Positions 19,937 through 27,797 of a DNA stretch of 64,000 nt are shown piece after piece (position 1 is the first letter of the stretch; each line of letters opens with the position of its first letter). The translations under genes and the position numbers were made by a program. Below the pieces are notes generated by a model that saw only the letters and a program-made list of their open reading frames with translations, made no database searches and was not told where the DNA came from. The stretch is taken from positions 16,706 through 80,705 of the forward strand of contig JBLMXQ010000093.1 in the NCBI GenBank assembly GCA_050257855.1, in the 5' to 3' direction. This DNA is from JBLMXQ01 sp050257855 (lineage in GTDB: Bacteria > Acidobacteriota > Vicinamibacteria > Vicinamibacterales > CAVVIG01).

Positions 19937-21150
19937 TCGCTGTTCTTCGCGATCGACACCTTGGCGCCGTCCGTCAGCTTCTCGACGTCGGTCACCGCCA
20001 CCGGCTCGCCGGCCTTCACGCCGCTCAGGATCTCGATCCGGTCGCCGAGCCGCTCGCCGGTCTTCAGCTCGCGCGCGACGAGGCGATCGCCCTGAACGAC
20101 GAAGACGCGATTGACGCCGTAGCGGTACTGCATGGCGCCGTACGACAGCGTGAGCACCTGATCGACCTTCGCCGTCTCGATGTGGACGCGCGCGAACGTT
20201 CCCGGCTTGAGCAGCGCGTCGGGATTGGGCACCTTCGCCTCGAACGGGAATGCCCGCGTCGTCGTGTCGACCGACGGGCTGATCCGCGAAATGCGCCCGG
20301 TGAGCGTCCGGTCGGGATAGGCGTCCACGTGCAGCTGCACGTCCTGGCCGACCTTGATCCACGGCGCCATCTTTTCGGGAATCTCCGCGGTCACCTTCAG
20401 CGGATCCACGCGCACGACCGCCATGACCGGCATCTGCGCCTTGACGAGCTCGCCGAGGTTGACGAGGCGCTTCTCGACATAACCGTCGAACGGCGCGCGG
20501 ATGTAGGTGTCGCGCAGCTGGCGATTCGCGAGCTTCGACGCCGCCTCGGACGCCAGGATGTCGGCGCGCAGGTTCTTCGCGTTCTGAAGAGACGACTCGT
20601 AGTCGGCCTTCTTCGCCTGCAGCGTGGCCTGCGCATCGTCGAGCGTCTGTCTGGGGACGAGCTGCCGCGTGTGCAGTTCGCTGGCGCGGTCGAACGCCTG
20701 CTGCGCCTGCACGAGCTCCGCCTTCGCCTTCTGGACGTCGGGCGTCTGCTCGCTCGGCGGCAGGTGTTCAGGATCCGCGGCGCCGTACTTCGCCAGCGCG
20801 CGCTCGAGCGCCGCGTGCTGCTGATCCTCGTTGTACTGCTGCTTCTCGCGATCGAGCTCGACGAGCACCTGGCCTGCCTTCACGCGATCGCCGAGGTCGG
20901 CGAGGATGCGGCTGACCGTCCCCTCGGCTTCCGACGAGATCGTCACCTCGTCTTCGGCAGCCAGCGTTCCGACCACTTCGACGGCGCGGCGGACCGTTTC
21001 CTGCCGCACCTGCTCGACAGCCACCGGCCTGGCTTCTTCCCGCCCGCGCGCCTGAGCGGTCTCGCTTCTCGAGCATGCCGCGGATCCGAGCGCCGCGCAT
21101 CCGAGCACCGCCGCAGTCCATCGCCGAACAGCGAACAGATTCCCTGGCAT
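19933..21150 (-). CDS. RND efflux periplasmic adaptor lipoprotein (MFP)
   Basis: Links the RND pump to an outer-membrane channel. Residues 1-26 form a lipoprotein signal with lipobox LGSAAC. A biotinyl/lipoyl-like hybrid domain begins at VEVVGTLAAEDEVTISSEAEGTV and closes at APFDGYVEKRLVNLGELV. Between them lies a long alpha-hairpin (~105-205). The beta-barrel and membrane-proximal domains follow (IRGRISRISPSVD-like region, KPGTFARVHIE). At 405 aa the length is normal. It is the first gene of the adaptor-pump-M28 run. Confidence 0.94.
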   Translation of the reverse strand: MPGNLFAVRRWTAAVLGCAALGSAACSRSETAQARGREEARPVAVEQVRQETVRRAVEVVGTLAAEDEVTISSEAEGTVSRILADLGDRVKAGQVLVELDREKQQYNEDQQHAALERALAKYGAADPEHLPPSEQTPDVQKAKAELVQAQQAFDRASELHTRQLVPRQTLDDAQATLQAKKADYESSLQNAKNLRADILASEAASKLANRQLRDTYIRAPFDGYVEKRLVNLGELVKAQMPVMAVVRVDPLKVTAEIPEKMAPWIKVGQDVQLHVDAYPDRTLTGRISRISPSVDTTTRAFPFEAKVPNPDALLKPGTFARVHIETAKVDQVLTLSYGAMQYRYGVNRVFVVQGDRLVARELKTGERLGDRIEILSGVKAGEPVAVTDVEKLTDGAKVSIAKNSE

Positions 21151-21223
21151 CTGGAACGAGCCTCGTCGACGAACCGCCCCGGCAGAACCGCCCGCCGCGA
21201 CGAACCAACCGCGCGAATCATGG

Positions 21224-21325
21224 ATTGTAGTGCGAAACCTTCGGATGGCGGCGGTGGAGAATACGACGCGGGCACCGGGACCGTTTCGTTGTAACCGATT
21301 GTCTCAAACCGCTGTCTCAAACCGC
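21224..21325 (-). promoter_or_regulatory. Candidate promoter region of the efflux operon with 13-bp direct repeats
   Basis: The 225-nt gap between the copper ATPase and the adaptor holds TACAAT (21229-21224, minus strand), a possible -10 box, and two exact adjacent copies of a 13-bp unit TGTCTCAAACCGC (21300-21312, 21313-21325). The repeats may be regulator sites. No -35 box is clear. Confidence 0.35.
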
Positions 21326-21375
21326 AGGAGTCCGGTCCTCATTCGGTCTCCCGCCGACGCACGCGCGGGCCGGAC

Positions 21376-24225
21376 CTACAGGCGGACGCGCCGCAGCCGC
21401 AGAGCGTTCGCGATGACCGACAGCGAGCTCATCGTCATCGCCGCGCTCGCCCAGATCGGGCTGATGAGCACGCCGACGACCGGATACAGCACCCCCGCCG
21501 CGACCGGCACGCCGACGGTGTTGTAGACGAAAGCGAGAAACAGATTCTGGCGGATGTTCCGCAGGGTCGCGCGGCTGAGCCGGCGGGCGCGGACGATGCC
21601 CCGCAGATCGCCTTTGACGAGCGTGATCCCGGCGCTCTCCATTGCCACGTCGGTGCCGGTCCCGACGGCAATTCCGACCGACGCCTGCGCCAGCGCCGGC
21701 GCGTCGTTCACGCCGTCGCCCGCCATCGCCACGAGCCGGCCGCCCCGCTGCAGGTCCTCGACAATCGCCCGCTTGTCGCCCGGCAGCACTTCGGCGCGCA
21801 CGTCGTCGATGCCGAGCTGACGGGCGATGGCAGCAGCGGTCGCGCGGTTGTCGCCCGTCAACATGACGACGCGCACGCCGTCGGCCCGCAGACTTCTGAC
21901 CGCCTCGGGCGTGGACGGCCGGATGCGATCGGCAACAGCGATCAGGCCCGCAACGCGGCCATCGATCGCGACGAGGAGCACGGTCTGTCCCTCCCGGCGC
22001 AGTTCGTCCGCACGCGATCCGAAGGCGCCGGCCTCGATGCCGTGCGCGCGCATCATCTCCACCGTGCCGAGCACCAGCGCGTGCCCGTCGACGCGGCCGC
22101 TCACGCCCTTTCCGGGGACGGCGGTAAAGTCGATGACGGCGGGAATCGCGAGCGCACGCGCCTCCGCCGCCTTCACGATCGCCGCGGCGAGCGGATGCTC
22201 GCTCCCGCGCTCGACGGCGGCCGCCAGACGCAGCAGTTCCGCATCCGCGATTGCCGCACCGGTCTCGACAGCGGTCACATCCGGGCGGCCCTCGGTGAGC
22301 GTGCCGGTCTTGTCGACCACCAGCGTGTCCACGCGTCCGAGCAGCTCCAGCGCGTCAGCGTTCTTGATCAGCACCCCCGCGCGGGCACCCTCACCGGTTC
22401 CCACCATAATCGCCATCGGCGTCGCCAGGCCGAGCGCGCACGGACAGGCGATGATGAGCACGGCCACCGCGTTCACGAGCGCGATGGCGAAGCGCGGCTC
22501 CGGCCCCCACAGACTCCAGGCGACGAAGGCGACGGCGGCCGCGAGCACGACGGCCGGCACGAACACGGCGGCGACGCGGTCCGCCAGGCGCTGAATCGGC
22601 GCGCGCGTCCGCTGTGCCTCCGCCACCATCCGCACGATCTGCGCCAGCATCGTCTCGCCGCCGACCCGATCGGCACGCATCGTGAACGTGCCGCTCGAGA
22701 CGAGCGAGGCGCCGATGACGCGATCGCCGGCGCGCTTGTCGACGGGCATCGACTCACCGGTGACCATCGACTCGTCCACGGCGGCGCCGCCGTCCAGCAC
22801 GACGCCGTCCACCGGCACCTTCTCACCGGGCCGGACGCGCAGGACGTCGCCCACCTGCACGACCGGCAGCGGCACGTCTTCTTCGCGGCCGTCTCTGACG
22901 ATGCGGGCGGTCTTCGGGGCGAGGCCGAGCAGCTGCCGGATCGCGCCGCCCGTCCGGTAGCGCGCGCGCAACTCCAGCACCTGGCCGAGCAGCACGAGCA
23001 CCGTGATGACGACCGTCGTGTCGAAGTAGGTGTCCACCGCGCCGTGCATCCGGAAGCCGGCCGGGAAGATGCCCGGCGCCATCGTGGCCACGGCGCTGTA
23101 GACGTAGGCCGAGCCGACGCCGATGCCGATGAGCGTGAACATGTTCGGGCTGGCGTTTGCGAACGACGCCCACATCCGGGCAAAGAACGGCCAGCCGCAC
23201 CAGAACACGACCGGCGTCGCCAGGACGAGCTCGATCCAGTTCACGGTCGTCGTGCCGATGCGGTGGCCGAGGGCGCCGCCGGTGAGCATGTCGCCCATCG
23301 CCAGGACGAAGACCGGCAGGGCGAGCGCCAGGCCGGTCCAGAAACGGCGCGTCATGTCCACGAGCTCGGGATTCGGCGCCTCTTCGAGCGTGATGACTCG
23401 TGGCTCGAGAGCCATCCCGCACTTGGGGCACGCGCCCGGCCGGTCGCTTACGACCTCCGGGTGCATGGGGCACGTGTACTCGACGGTCGCCACGGGGGCC
23501 GGTGTGATTGCGGGCTCGAGCGCCATGCCGCACTTGGGACAGGCTCCAGCCGTCACGCTCTCGACCTCGGGATCCATCGGGCAGATCCAGAGGCTCCGGG
23601 CCGGGGGCTCGGGGCTCGCATGCCCGGTACCCGGGTGCTGGGTGGTCGAGTGCCGGGGTGCTGCGTGCTCCGCGCCAGGCTTCGGCATCGGTTTCATCGT
23701 GCCGGGCGTGACCGGCGCGGCCATGGGCGTTGTCTGCATGCCCTTCGGCCTCGCGCCGGAAAGATATCCCTCGGGATCGGCCTGGAACTTCGTGGCGCAG
23801 CCCTGGCAGCAGAAGTGGTACGTCGTGCCGTTGTAATCGACCGTCGGCTTCCCTTTCGCGGGGTCGACGGTCATTCCACACACGGGGTCGATCGCGCTCG
23901 GGGCCCGGGGCTCGGGGCTCGGATGCCCGGTGCCCGGGTGCTCAATGCCTGGGTGGTGGGTGGTCGAATGCCGGGGTGCCGCGTGCTCCGCGCCGGGCTT
24001 CGGCATCGATTTCATCGTGCCGAGCGTGACCGGCACGGCCATGGGCGTTGCCTGCATGTCCTTGGGCCTCGCGCCGGAGAGATATCCCTCGGGATCGGCC
24101 TGGAACTTCGTGGCGCAGCCCTGGCAGCAGAAGTGATACGTCGTGCCGTTGTAGTCGACCGTCGGCTTCCCTTTCGCGGGGTCGACGGTCATTCCGCAGA
24201 CCGGATCGATGGCCAGGTCAGTCAT
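21376..24225 (-). CDS. Copper-translocating P1B-type ATPase with two YHS and two heavy-metal-binding modules
   Basis: A 949 aa inner-membrane pump expected to export Cu(I)/Cu(II). The N-terminus is a duplicated unit: YHS domain (5-52), linker, YHS domain (111-157), linker. Two CPMxPEV...PGACPKCGMALEP modules follow (214-236, 250-274). The core has eight helices, the TGES actuator loop, the CPC metal site C594-P-C596, DKTGT phosphorylation site D638, the HP motif (SEHPLAAAI) and GDGVNDAPAL. The two YHS copies are nearly identical, which implies recent duplication. The linkers are His/Pro-rich and made of short repeats. The gene overlaps the CueR-like regulator by 8 nt. Confidence 0.95.
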   Translation of the reverse strand: MTDLAIDPVCGMTVDPAKGKPTVDYNGTTYHFCCQGCATKFQADPEGYLSGARPKDMQATPMAVPVTLGTMKSMPKPGAEHAAPRHSTTHHPGIEHPGTGHPSPEPRAPSAIDPVCGMTVDPAKGKPTVDYNGTTYHFCCQGCATKFQADPEGYLSGARPKGMQTTPMAAPVTPGTMKPMPKPGAEHAAPRHSTTQHPGTGHASPEPPARSLWICPMDPEVESVTAGACPKCGMALEPAITPAPVATVEYTCPMHPEVVSDRPGACPKCGMALEPRVITLEEAPNPELVDMTRRFWTGLALALPVFVLAMGDMLTGGALGHRIGTTTVNWIELVLATPVVFWCGWPFFARMWASFANASPNMFTLIGIGVGSAYVYSAVATMAPGIFPAGFRMHGAVDTYFDTTVVITVLVLLGQVLELRARYRTGGAIRQLLGLAPKTARIVRDGREEDVPLPVVQVGDVLRVRPGEKVPVDGVVLDGGAAVDESMVTGESMPVDKRAGDRVIGASLVSSGTFTMRADRVGGETMLAQIVRMVAEAQRTRAPIQRLADRVAAVFVPAVVLAAAVAFVAWSLWGPEPRFAIALVNAVAVLIIACPCALGLATPMAIMVGTGEGARAGVLIKNADALELLGRVDTLVVDKTGTLTEGRPDVTAVETGAAIADAELLRLAAAVERGSEHPLAAAIVKAAEARALAIPAVIDFTAVPGKGVSGRVDGHALVLGTVEMMRAHGIEAGAFGSRADELRREGQTVLLVAIDGRVAGLIAVADRIRPSTPEAVRSLRADGVRVVMLTGDNRATAAAIARQLGIDDVRAEVLPGDKRAIVEDLQRGGRLVAMAGDGVNDAPALAQASVGIAVGTGTDVAMESAGITLVKGDLRGIVRARRLSRATLRNIRQNLFLAFVYNTVGVPVAAGVLYPVVGVLISPIWASAAMTMSSLSVIANALRLRRVRL
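23590..23690. repeat. Linker 2 of the copper ATPase, built from short tandem repeats
   Basis: Coding DNA here is a run of GGCTCGGGGC- and GTGCCCGGGTG-type heptamers encoding a His/Pro-rich linker (APRHSTTQHPGTGHASPEP). It resembles the intergenic short repeats of this genome (compare 52060-52085), not ordinary codon use. Confidence 0.6.
23893..23990. repeat. Linker 1 of the copper ATPase, copy of the same repeat tract
   Basis: Second copy of the repeat-built linker, 9 residues longer through extra units (HHPGIEHPGTGHP). Together with the YHS-coding DNA it forms a direct repeat of roughly 300 bp (about 23600-23880 against 23900-24210). Confidence 0.7.
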
Positions 24226-24607
24226 GGTTCAGCGCCTCGATGATCGGACAGGCCGCGGCTCCGCCGTGATGACACGACTCGACCAGAACGGCGAGCGCCA
24301 CGCGCATGGCCTCGAGCTGCTGGATCTTGCGGTCGATGTCGACGATCTTCCGCTCGGCGATGGCTCGGACCCGGTGTCGCTCGGCCCGCCTGACGCCGCG
24401 CAGACGAATCAGCTCCTCGACTTCGTCGAGCGAGAAGCCGAGCTCCTGCGCACGCTTGATGAAACGGACCACCTGAACGGACTCGGCCGGGAATTCACGG
24501 TATCCGGAGCCGCGGCGGGGAGTTCGAGGCAGCAGGCCGCGCCGCTCGTAGTACCGCAGGGTCTGCACGTTGACGCCCGACTCGCGGGCCGCTTCGCTGA
24601 TCCACAT
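24218..24607 (-). CDS. CueR-like MerR-family copper regulator
   Basis: A one-component metal sensor that activates the copper ATPase downstream. The N-terminal helix-turn-helix reads ISEAARESGVNVQTLRYYERRGLLP and a dimerisation helix follows. The metal loop SCHHGGAAACPII has two Cys separated by seven residues, as in Cu(I)-sensing CueR. The frame is open to 24685. The start is placed at 24607 because the upstream codons lie over a MerR-type promoter, and the protein then opens MWISEAARESG as the family does. The stop overlaps the ATPase start, so the two are one operon. Confidence 0.92.
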   Translation of the reverse strand: MWISEAARESGVNVQTLRYYERRGLLPRTPRRGSGYREFPAESVQVVRFIKRAQELGFSLDEVEELIRLRGVRRAERHRVRAIAERKIVDIDRKIQQLEAMRVALAVLVESCHHGGAAACPIIEALNHD

Positions 24608-24613
24608 GCGATC

Positions 24614-24645
24614 AGCATAAACCTTATAGTCAAGTACGGGGTCAA
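24614..24645 (-). promoter_or_regulatory. MerR-type promoter with 20-bp spacer, leaderless
   Basis: TTGACC (24645-24640), a 20-bp spacer and TATGCT (24619-24614). The over-long spacer is the hallmark of promoters activated by MerR proteins. An imperfect dyad (ACC...GGT type) lies in the spacer. The -10 ends 6 nt before the ATG at 24607, so the transcript should begin at the start codon. Confidence 0.75.
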
Positions 24646-24659
24646 GCCGGCGCAGCATC

Positions 24660-24696
24660 TTGCCACGGTTCCAAAATGGCGCCATAATGGAGCCAT
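24660..24696 (+). promoter_or_regulatory. vapBC promoter with two tandem palindromic operators
   Basis: TTGCCA (24660-24665), 17 nt, CATAAT (24683-24688), 6 nt, then the antitoxin ATG. A perfect 10-bp palindrome ATGGCGCCAT (24676-24685) and a near-copy ATGGAGCCAT (24687-24696) are 11 bp apart. They cover the -10 box and the start codon, and are well placed for autorepression by the toxin-antitoxin complex. Confidence 0.7.
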
Positions 24697-24928
24697 GACG
24701 CTCAGCCTATCGATCAAAGAGGTCCCCGCCGATGTGGCGGACGCGTTGCGCGAGCGCGCCCGCGCCAATCACCGGTCGATGCAGGGCGAACTGCTGCACA
24801 TCCTCGAAGAGGCCGTGCGGCCCAGGGCGTTCCGGGCCCGGGCGCTGATGGAGCACCTGGCAAAGCAGAAGCTGTCGACGCCGTCCGAGTCGGCGCGGAT
24901 GATTCGCGAGACGCGGGACAGCCGGTGA
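24695..24928 (+). CDS. VapB/FitA-type antitoxin (ribbon-helix-helix)
   Basis: A 77 aa protein. It starts MTLSLSIKEVPADVADALRE, a FitA/Arc-like ribbon-helix-helix that binds DNA as a dimer, followed by RARANHRSMQGELLHILEEAV. The C-terminal ~25 residues are polar and would block the toxin. The stop overlaps the GTG start of the PIN-domain gene (GTGA). The -10 box ends 6 nt before this ATG, supporting the start. Confidence 0.88.
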   Translation: MTLSLSIKEVPADVADALRERARANHRSMQGELLHILEEAVRPRAFRARALMEHLAKQKLSTPSESARMIRETRDSR

Positions 24929-25320
24929 GATTCGTCGTGGTCGACGCGTCGGCGCTCGCGGCGCTCGCGTTCGGCGAGCCGGAAGCCGACACGGTGCGTG
25001 ATCGCCTCGAGGGAACCGTCCTGTTCGCGCCGACGCTGCTGAAGTTCGAGCTGGCGAACACCGCGTGGAAGAAGATCCGGAAGAGCCCCGGCGACGCCGA
25101 TGCGATTCTCGGGCGCCTCGAGACGACGCTGAACGGCGACTGGGGCATCACCTGGCGTGACGTCGATCACGTCGACGCGGCAGTCATCGCTCGCGGGCTG
25201 GACATCTCCGCGTACGACGCCAGCTACGTGTGGCTCGCCGGCTCGCTCGGGGCGGACCTCGTCACGCTGGATCAGAAGCTCATCGACGTCACGAAACAAT
25301 TCGCGGCGCAGACTGTCTGA
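24925..25320 (+). CDS. VapC-type PIN-domain ribonuclease toxin
   Basis: A 131 aa Mg-dependent endoribonuclease of the VapC/FitB type. PIN-domain acidic residues are visible: VVVDASALAAL (first Asp), KFELANTAW (Glu), SAYDASYVWLA (Asp) and LVTLDQKL (Asp). It uses a GTG start at 24925 overlapping the antitoxin stop. Targets of VapC toxins are usually tRNA or rRNA; this one is unknown. The pair is complete and looks intact. Confidence 0.92.
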   Translation: MRFVVVDASALAALAFGEPEADTVRDRLEGTVLFAPTLLKFELANTAWKKIRKSPGDADAILGRLETTLNGDWGITWRDVDHVDAAVIARGLDISAYDASYVWLAGSLGADLVTLDQKLIDVTKQFAAQTV

Positions 25321-25329
25321 ACTCCCGCC

Positions 25330-27018
25330 CTACCTGCCCCTGGTCAGCTGCTCCGCCGTCGTGAAGATCGGCTCGATGTCCACCGGCACGTCCGTCAGCT
25401 TGTCGAGCGCACGCTGGACCTCGGGCCGCACCACGCCGGTCGCCTCGAGCGCCTTCGCCTTCGCGTAGTCGCCCTCGGCCTGGATGGTCATGATGTCGTG
25501 GGTCAGGCCGGCCACGGCCGTCTCGATCTTCGCGAAGTCGACGGCGAACCGGCCGTCGGGCTGCGCGACGAAGCCGCCGTGATCGAGCAGGTAATTGAGC
25601 TGGATCGCGATGCCGCGCCCGTGCGCCTCGCTGATGCCGAACCGGATGGCCCGGAACGCCGACGCCAGGTACGTCGTGTACAGCGGGCGCTCGAGCGATT
25701 TCGGCTCGGCGCCCTTGTCGATCAGGTACTGCAGCGCGAACAGGGCGGAGATGTCCGCCTTCGCTTCCTCGAGCGCGCTGTACGTCTCCTTCAGCGCCTG
25801 CCGCACTGTCGTCGTCCGGCCGTTGACGGTGATGTTGTGCGGGCCGAGACCGTGCATCAGCTCGTGCACGACGGTATGCGTGAAGAACGGGTCGAACGAC
25901 ACCGCGCCCTGATCCTCCGGACGCAGAACGACCTTCGAGATCGGCACCAGCGTCTTCGCGAACTTCGCCTCCTGCACGTTCCTGAGCATGACGCGTTTGG
26001 AGCCCTTCTCGCGGATGACGCGGTCGTCGTTCGGCAGGTTGAACGCCGTCGTCTGCACGGCGCGGTTGCCGTCGCCGGACGCGAAGATCTCGTTGACGAC
26101 GACGATCGGCGCCATCCCGCCGAGCTTCGGATTGCGGTACTTCGGGTCGATCGGCAGATGGTTCTCGATGTCCTGCAGCTCGCCGCCGAACTTCTGCAGC
26201 TTCGCGCTCTCGGCTTCGTCGGTGACGGTGACGTACGACTCGAACCCTGCCTTGTAGTTGAACAGGCCGTCCTCGTAGACCTCGTACGGCCCGATGGTCG
26301 GCTCGACGGCGCCCGTGAGCTCCATCCAGGCGACGTCGCTCGCGTAGTAGTCGTTCGTCAGGAACGCGTCGGCGCGCTCGCTCAGGAACGCCTTGAGCGT
26401 CGGCTCGGTCGCCGCGGCCGCTGCCTCGCGCAGCAGCGCGGCCGCCCGTTCGAGCTCGCCCTGGTATTCGAGGTTGTAGGGCACGAGCGTGAAGCCCCGG
26501 CCGTCTGCGCTCCGGCGGACGACGGTGAAGAAGCCCGTCGCCTTCTCGCGCTCGGCCGGCGGCAGCGACTCAAACCACGCCTCGAGCTGCGCCTTCGACG
26601 CCTCCACGGGATAGAAGTTCGCGCCGGCCGGCCTGGCGGGCGCGCCGGGAATGAACGGCTGGTTGTGATCGAGCCTCGACCAGGGTCCCTTGTTGATACG
26701 GAAATAGTGCAGGCGCGCGCGGCCCTCCGGCGTCTCGTCGCGTGCGAGATCCAGCAGCAGCGAGTCGTTGCCGGCCCATGCCTGGCGGAGGAACAGCGCG
26801 TCGATGATTTTCGACGCCTCGACGAGCCTGGTCAGGACGATCCGGTCGGCGGCCGACAGATGCGACAGGTCGGCGCCGATGGCAGTCGGCGCGAATCGCG
26901 CCGCCATTCGCTGCAGCGTGGCAGTATCGGGCATCGGCTTTTCTTGGGCGCGAATCGGCGTGGAGAGCGCGATCGCGAGGATGGAAAGACCTGCGGCGAA
27001 GGTGGATCTGATGATCAT
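25330..27018 (-). CDS. Exported M49-like (dipeptidyl-peptidase III-type) zinc peptidase
   Basis: A protein of about 562 aa with signal peptide MIIRSTFAAGLSILAIALSTP ending near IRAQ. The zinc site is VVHELMHGLGPH, with the downstream Glu in LEEAKADISALF. This pair resembles the HEXXGH...EEXRAD pattern of family M49 in a variant form (HELMHG in place of HELLGH). The frame is open to 27102, but the start at 27018 gives the signal peptide and falls after the yqgE stop at 27033. It probably cuts short peptides in the periplasm. The family assignment is by motif only. Confidence 0.82.
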   Translation of the reverse strand: MIIRSTFAAGLSILAIALSTPIRAQEKPMPDTATLQRMAARFAPTAIGADLSHLSAADRIVLTRLVEASKIIDALFLRQAWAGNDSLLLDLARDETPEGRARLHYFRINKGPWSRLDHNQPFIPGAPARPAGANFYPVEASKAQLEAWFESLPPAEREKATGFFTVVRRSADGRGFTLVPYNLEYQGELERAAALLREAAAAATEPTLKAFLSERADAFLTNDYYASDVAWMELTGAVEPTIGPYEVYEDGLFNYKAGFESYVTVTDEAESAKLQKFGGELQDIENHLPIDPKYRNPKLGGMAPIVVVNEIFASGDGNRAVQTTAFNLPNDDRVIREKGSKRVMLRNVQEAKFAKTLVPISKVVLRPEDQGAVSFDPFFTHTVVHELMHGLGPHNITVNGRTTTVRQALKETYSALEEAKADISALFALQYLIDKGAEPKSLERPLYTTYLASAFRAIRFGISEAHGRGIAIQLNYLLDHGGFVAQPDGRFAVDFAKIETAVAGLTHDIMTIQAEGDYAKAKALEATGVVRPEVQRALDKLTDVPVDIEPIFTTAEQLTRGR

Positions 27019-27032
27019 GACGGGTGATGCTC

Positions 27033-27587
27033 TCAATGAACCCCTCTGCTCATCTGCAGGGCCGAGGGATCCGCGCCCAGGCGCCGGATGGCTCGCTCCC
27101 ACATCTGCTCCGGCGGTGTGTCGAAGATCAAGTCACGGTCGACGTCGCTGATCAGCCACGCCGACGCCTCCAGTTCGGCCTCGAGCTGGCCGGCGCCCCA
27201 CCCGGAGTACCCGACGACGAGCCGCGCGTTCGGCGGCTCGGGTGTTTCCAGCAGTCGCCGGAGGAGGTCCGGCGAGGTCGACAGCGACAGGTTGTCGGCG
27301 ATTCGCACGCCGAGGAGGTCCCCGGCCTCGTGAGGTTCCTCGCCCACGAGGATCCAGGTTCGCTCGGGCTCGACCGGCCCGCCAATCCACACGCGCAGCT
27401 CGCGGTCGGTGCTGACCGGCGGATCCATGTGGACGACGACGCGGCCGGTGGTCACGAGCGGCCGATTCACGACCAGACCGAACGCGCCTTCTTCGTTGTG
27501 CTTGCAGAGCAGCACGACCGTGCGGTTGAAGTTGGGATCGATGAGTTGCGGCATCGACAGGAGGAGCGACGGGGCGAGGGAAGGCAT
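27033..27587 (-). CDS. yqgE: YqgE/AlgH family protein
   Basis: A 184 aa soluble protein of the YqgE (AlgH, UPF0301) family. Signatures include LAPSLLLSMPQLIDPNFNRTVVLLCKHNEEGAFGLVVNRPL at the N-terminus and VVGYSGWGAGQLEAELEASAWL in the second half. The molecular function of the family is not established. It lies upstream of the M49-like gene by 14 nt, so both are likely on one transcript. Confidence 0.93.
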   Translation of the reverse strand: MPSLAPSLLLSMPQLIDPNFNRTVVLLCKHNEEGAFGLVVNRPLVTTGRVVVHMDPPVSTDRELRVWIGGPVEPERTWILVGEEPHEAGDLLGVRIADNLSLSTSPDLLRRLLETPEPPNARLVVGYSGWGAGQLEAELEASAWLISDVDRDLIFDTPPEQMWERAIRRLGADPSALQMSRGVH

Positions 27588-27597
27588 CTTGATGGCG

Positions 27598-27792
27598 CTA
27601 CCGCTGATGGCTGTCAGCTATCGGCTCTCGGCTCACGGTATAAGCATGAAGCCGGCGCGCGACCCTGCGCAAGTCTTCGATGAATCGGGCCGTCTCCCGA
27701 TGGCGCGTCTCCTCGTCCGGCGCGCGCAGCAGCGCGGACGGGTGGACCGTGGCGGGCACGAGGTCGGCCGCCGAACGCTGCGGCGCGCGCAT
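27598..27792 (-). pseudogene. C-terminal remnant of a UdgX/family-4-type uracil-DNA glycosylase
   Basis: About 50 codons read VPATVHPSALLRAPDEETRH and then REMARF-like RETARFIEDLRRVA. This matches the end of family-4/UdgX glycosylases, including the conserved His loop VHPSALLRAP. Everything upstream (Fe-S cysteines, GE-PG motif) is missing, because the sequence directly before it is the 3' end of queG. The last ~12 codons run through a heptamer repeat. It looks like a gene truncated by deletion, though a short expressed peptide is not excluded. Confidence 0.6.
27601..27637. repeat. Short tandem repeat of the CGGCTAT/CGGCTCT type
   Basis: Degenerate heptamers (CAGCTAT, CGGCTCT, CGGCTCA) between yqgE and the glycosylase remnant. 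They share units with the tracts at 9293 and 60768. They lie at the edge of the truncated gene, so they may have taken part in the deletion. Confidence 0.6.
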
Positions 27793-27797
27793 CTTCG

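Noticed and set aside
16603..21294. Very long open frame (1563 codons) on the plus strand
   Set aside because: It is antisense to the RND pump and adaptor genes and is Arg/His/Asp-rich, as expected for a shadow in high-GC DNA. It has no recognisable domain.
24608..24685. Longer start for the CueR-like regulator
   Set aside because: The extra codons lie over the -35/-10 promoter and give residues unlike MerR-family N-termini.
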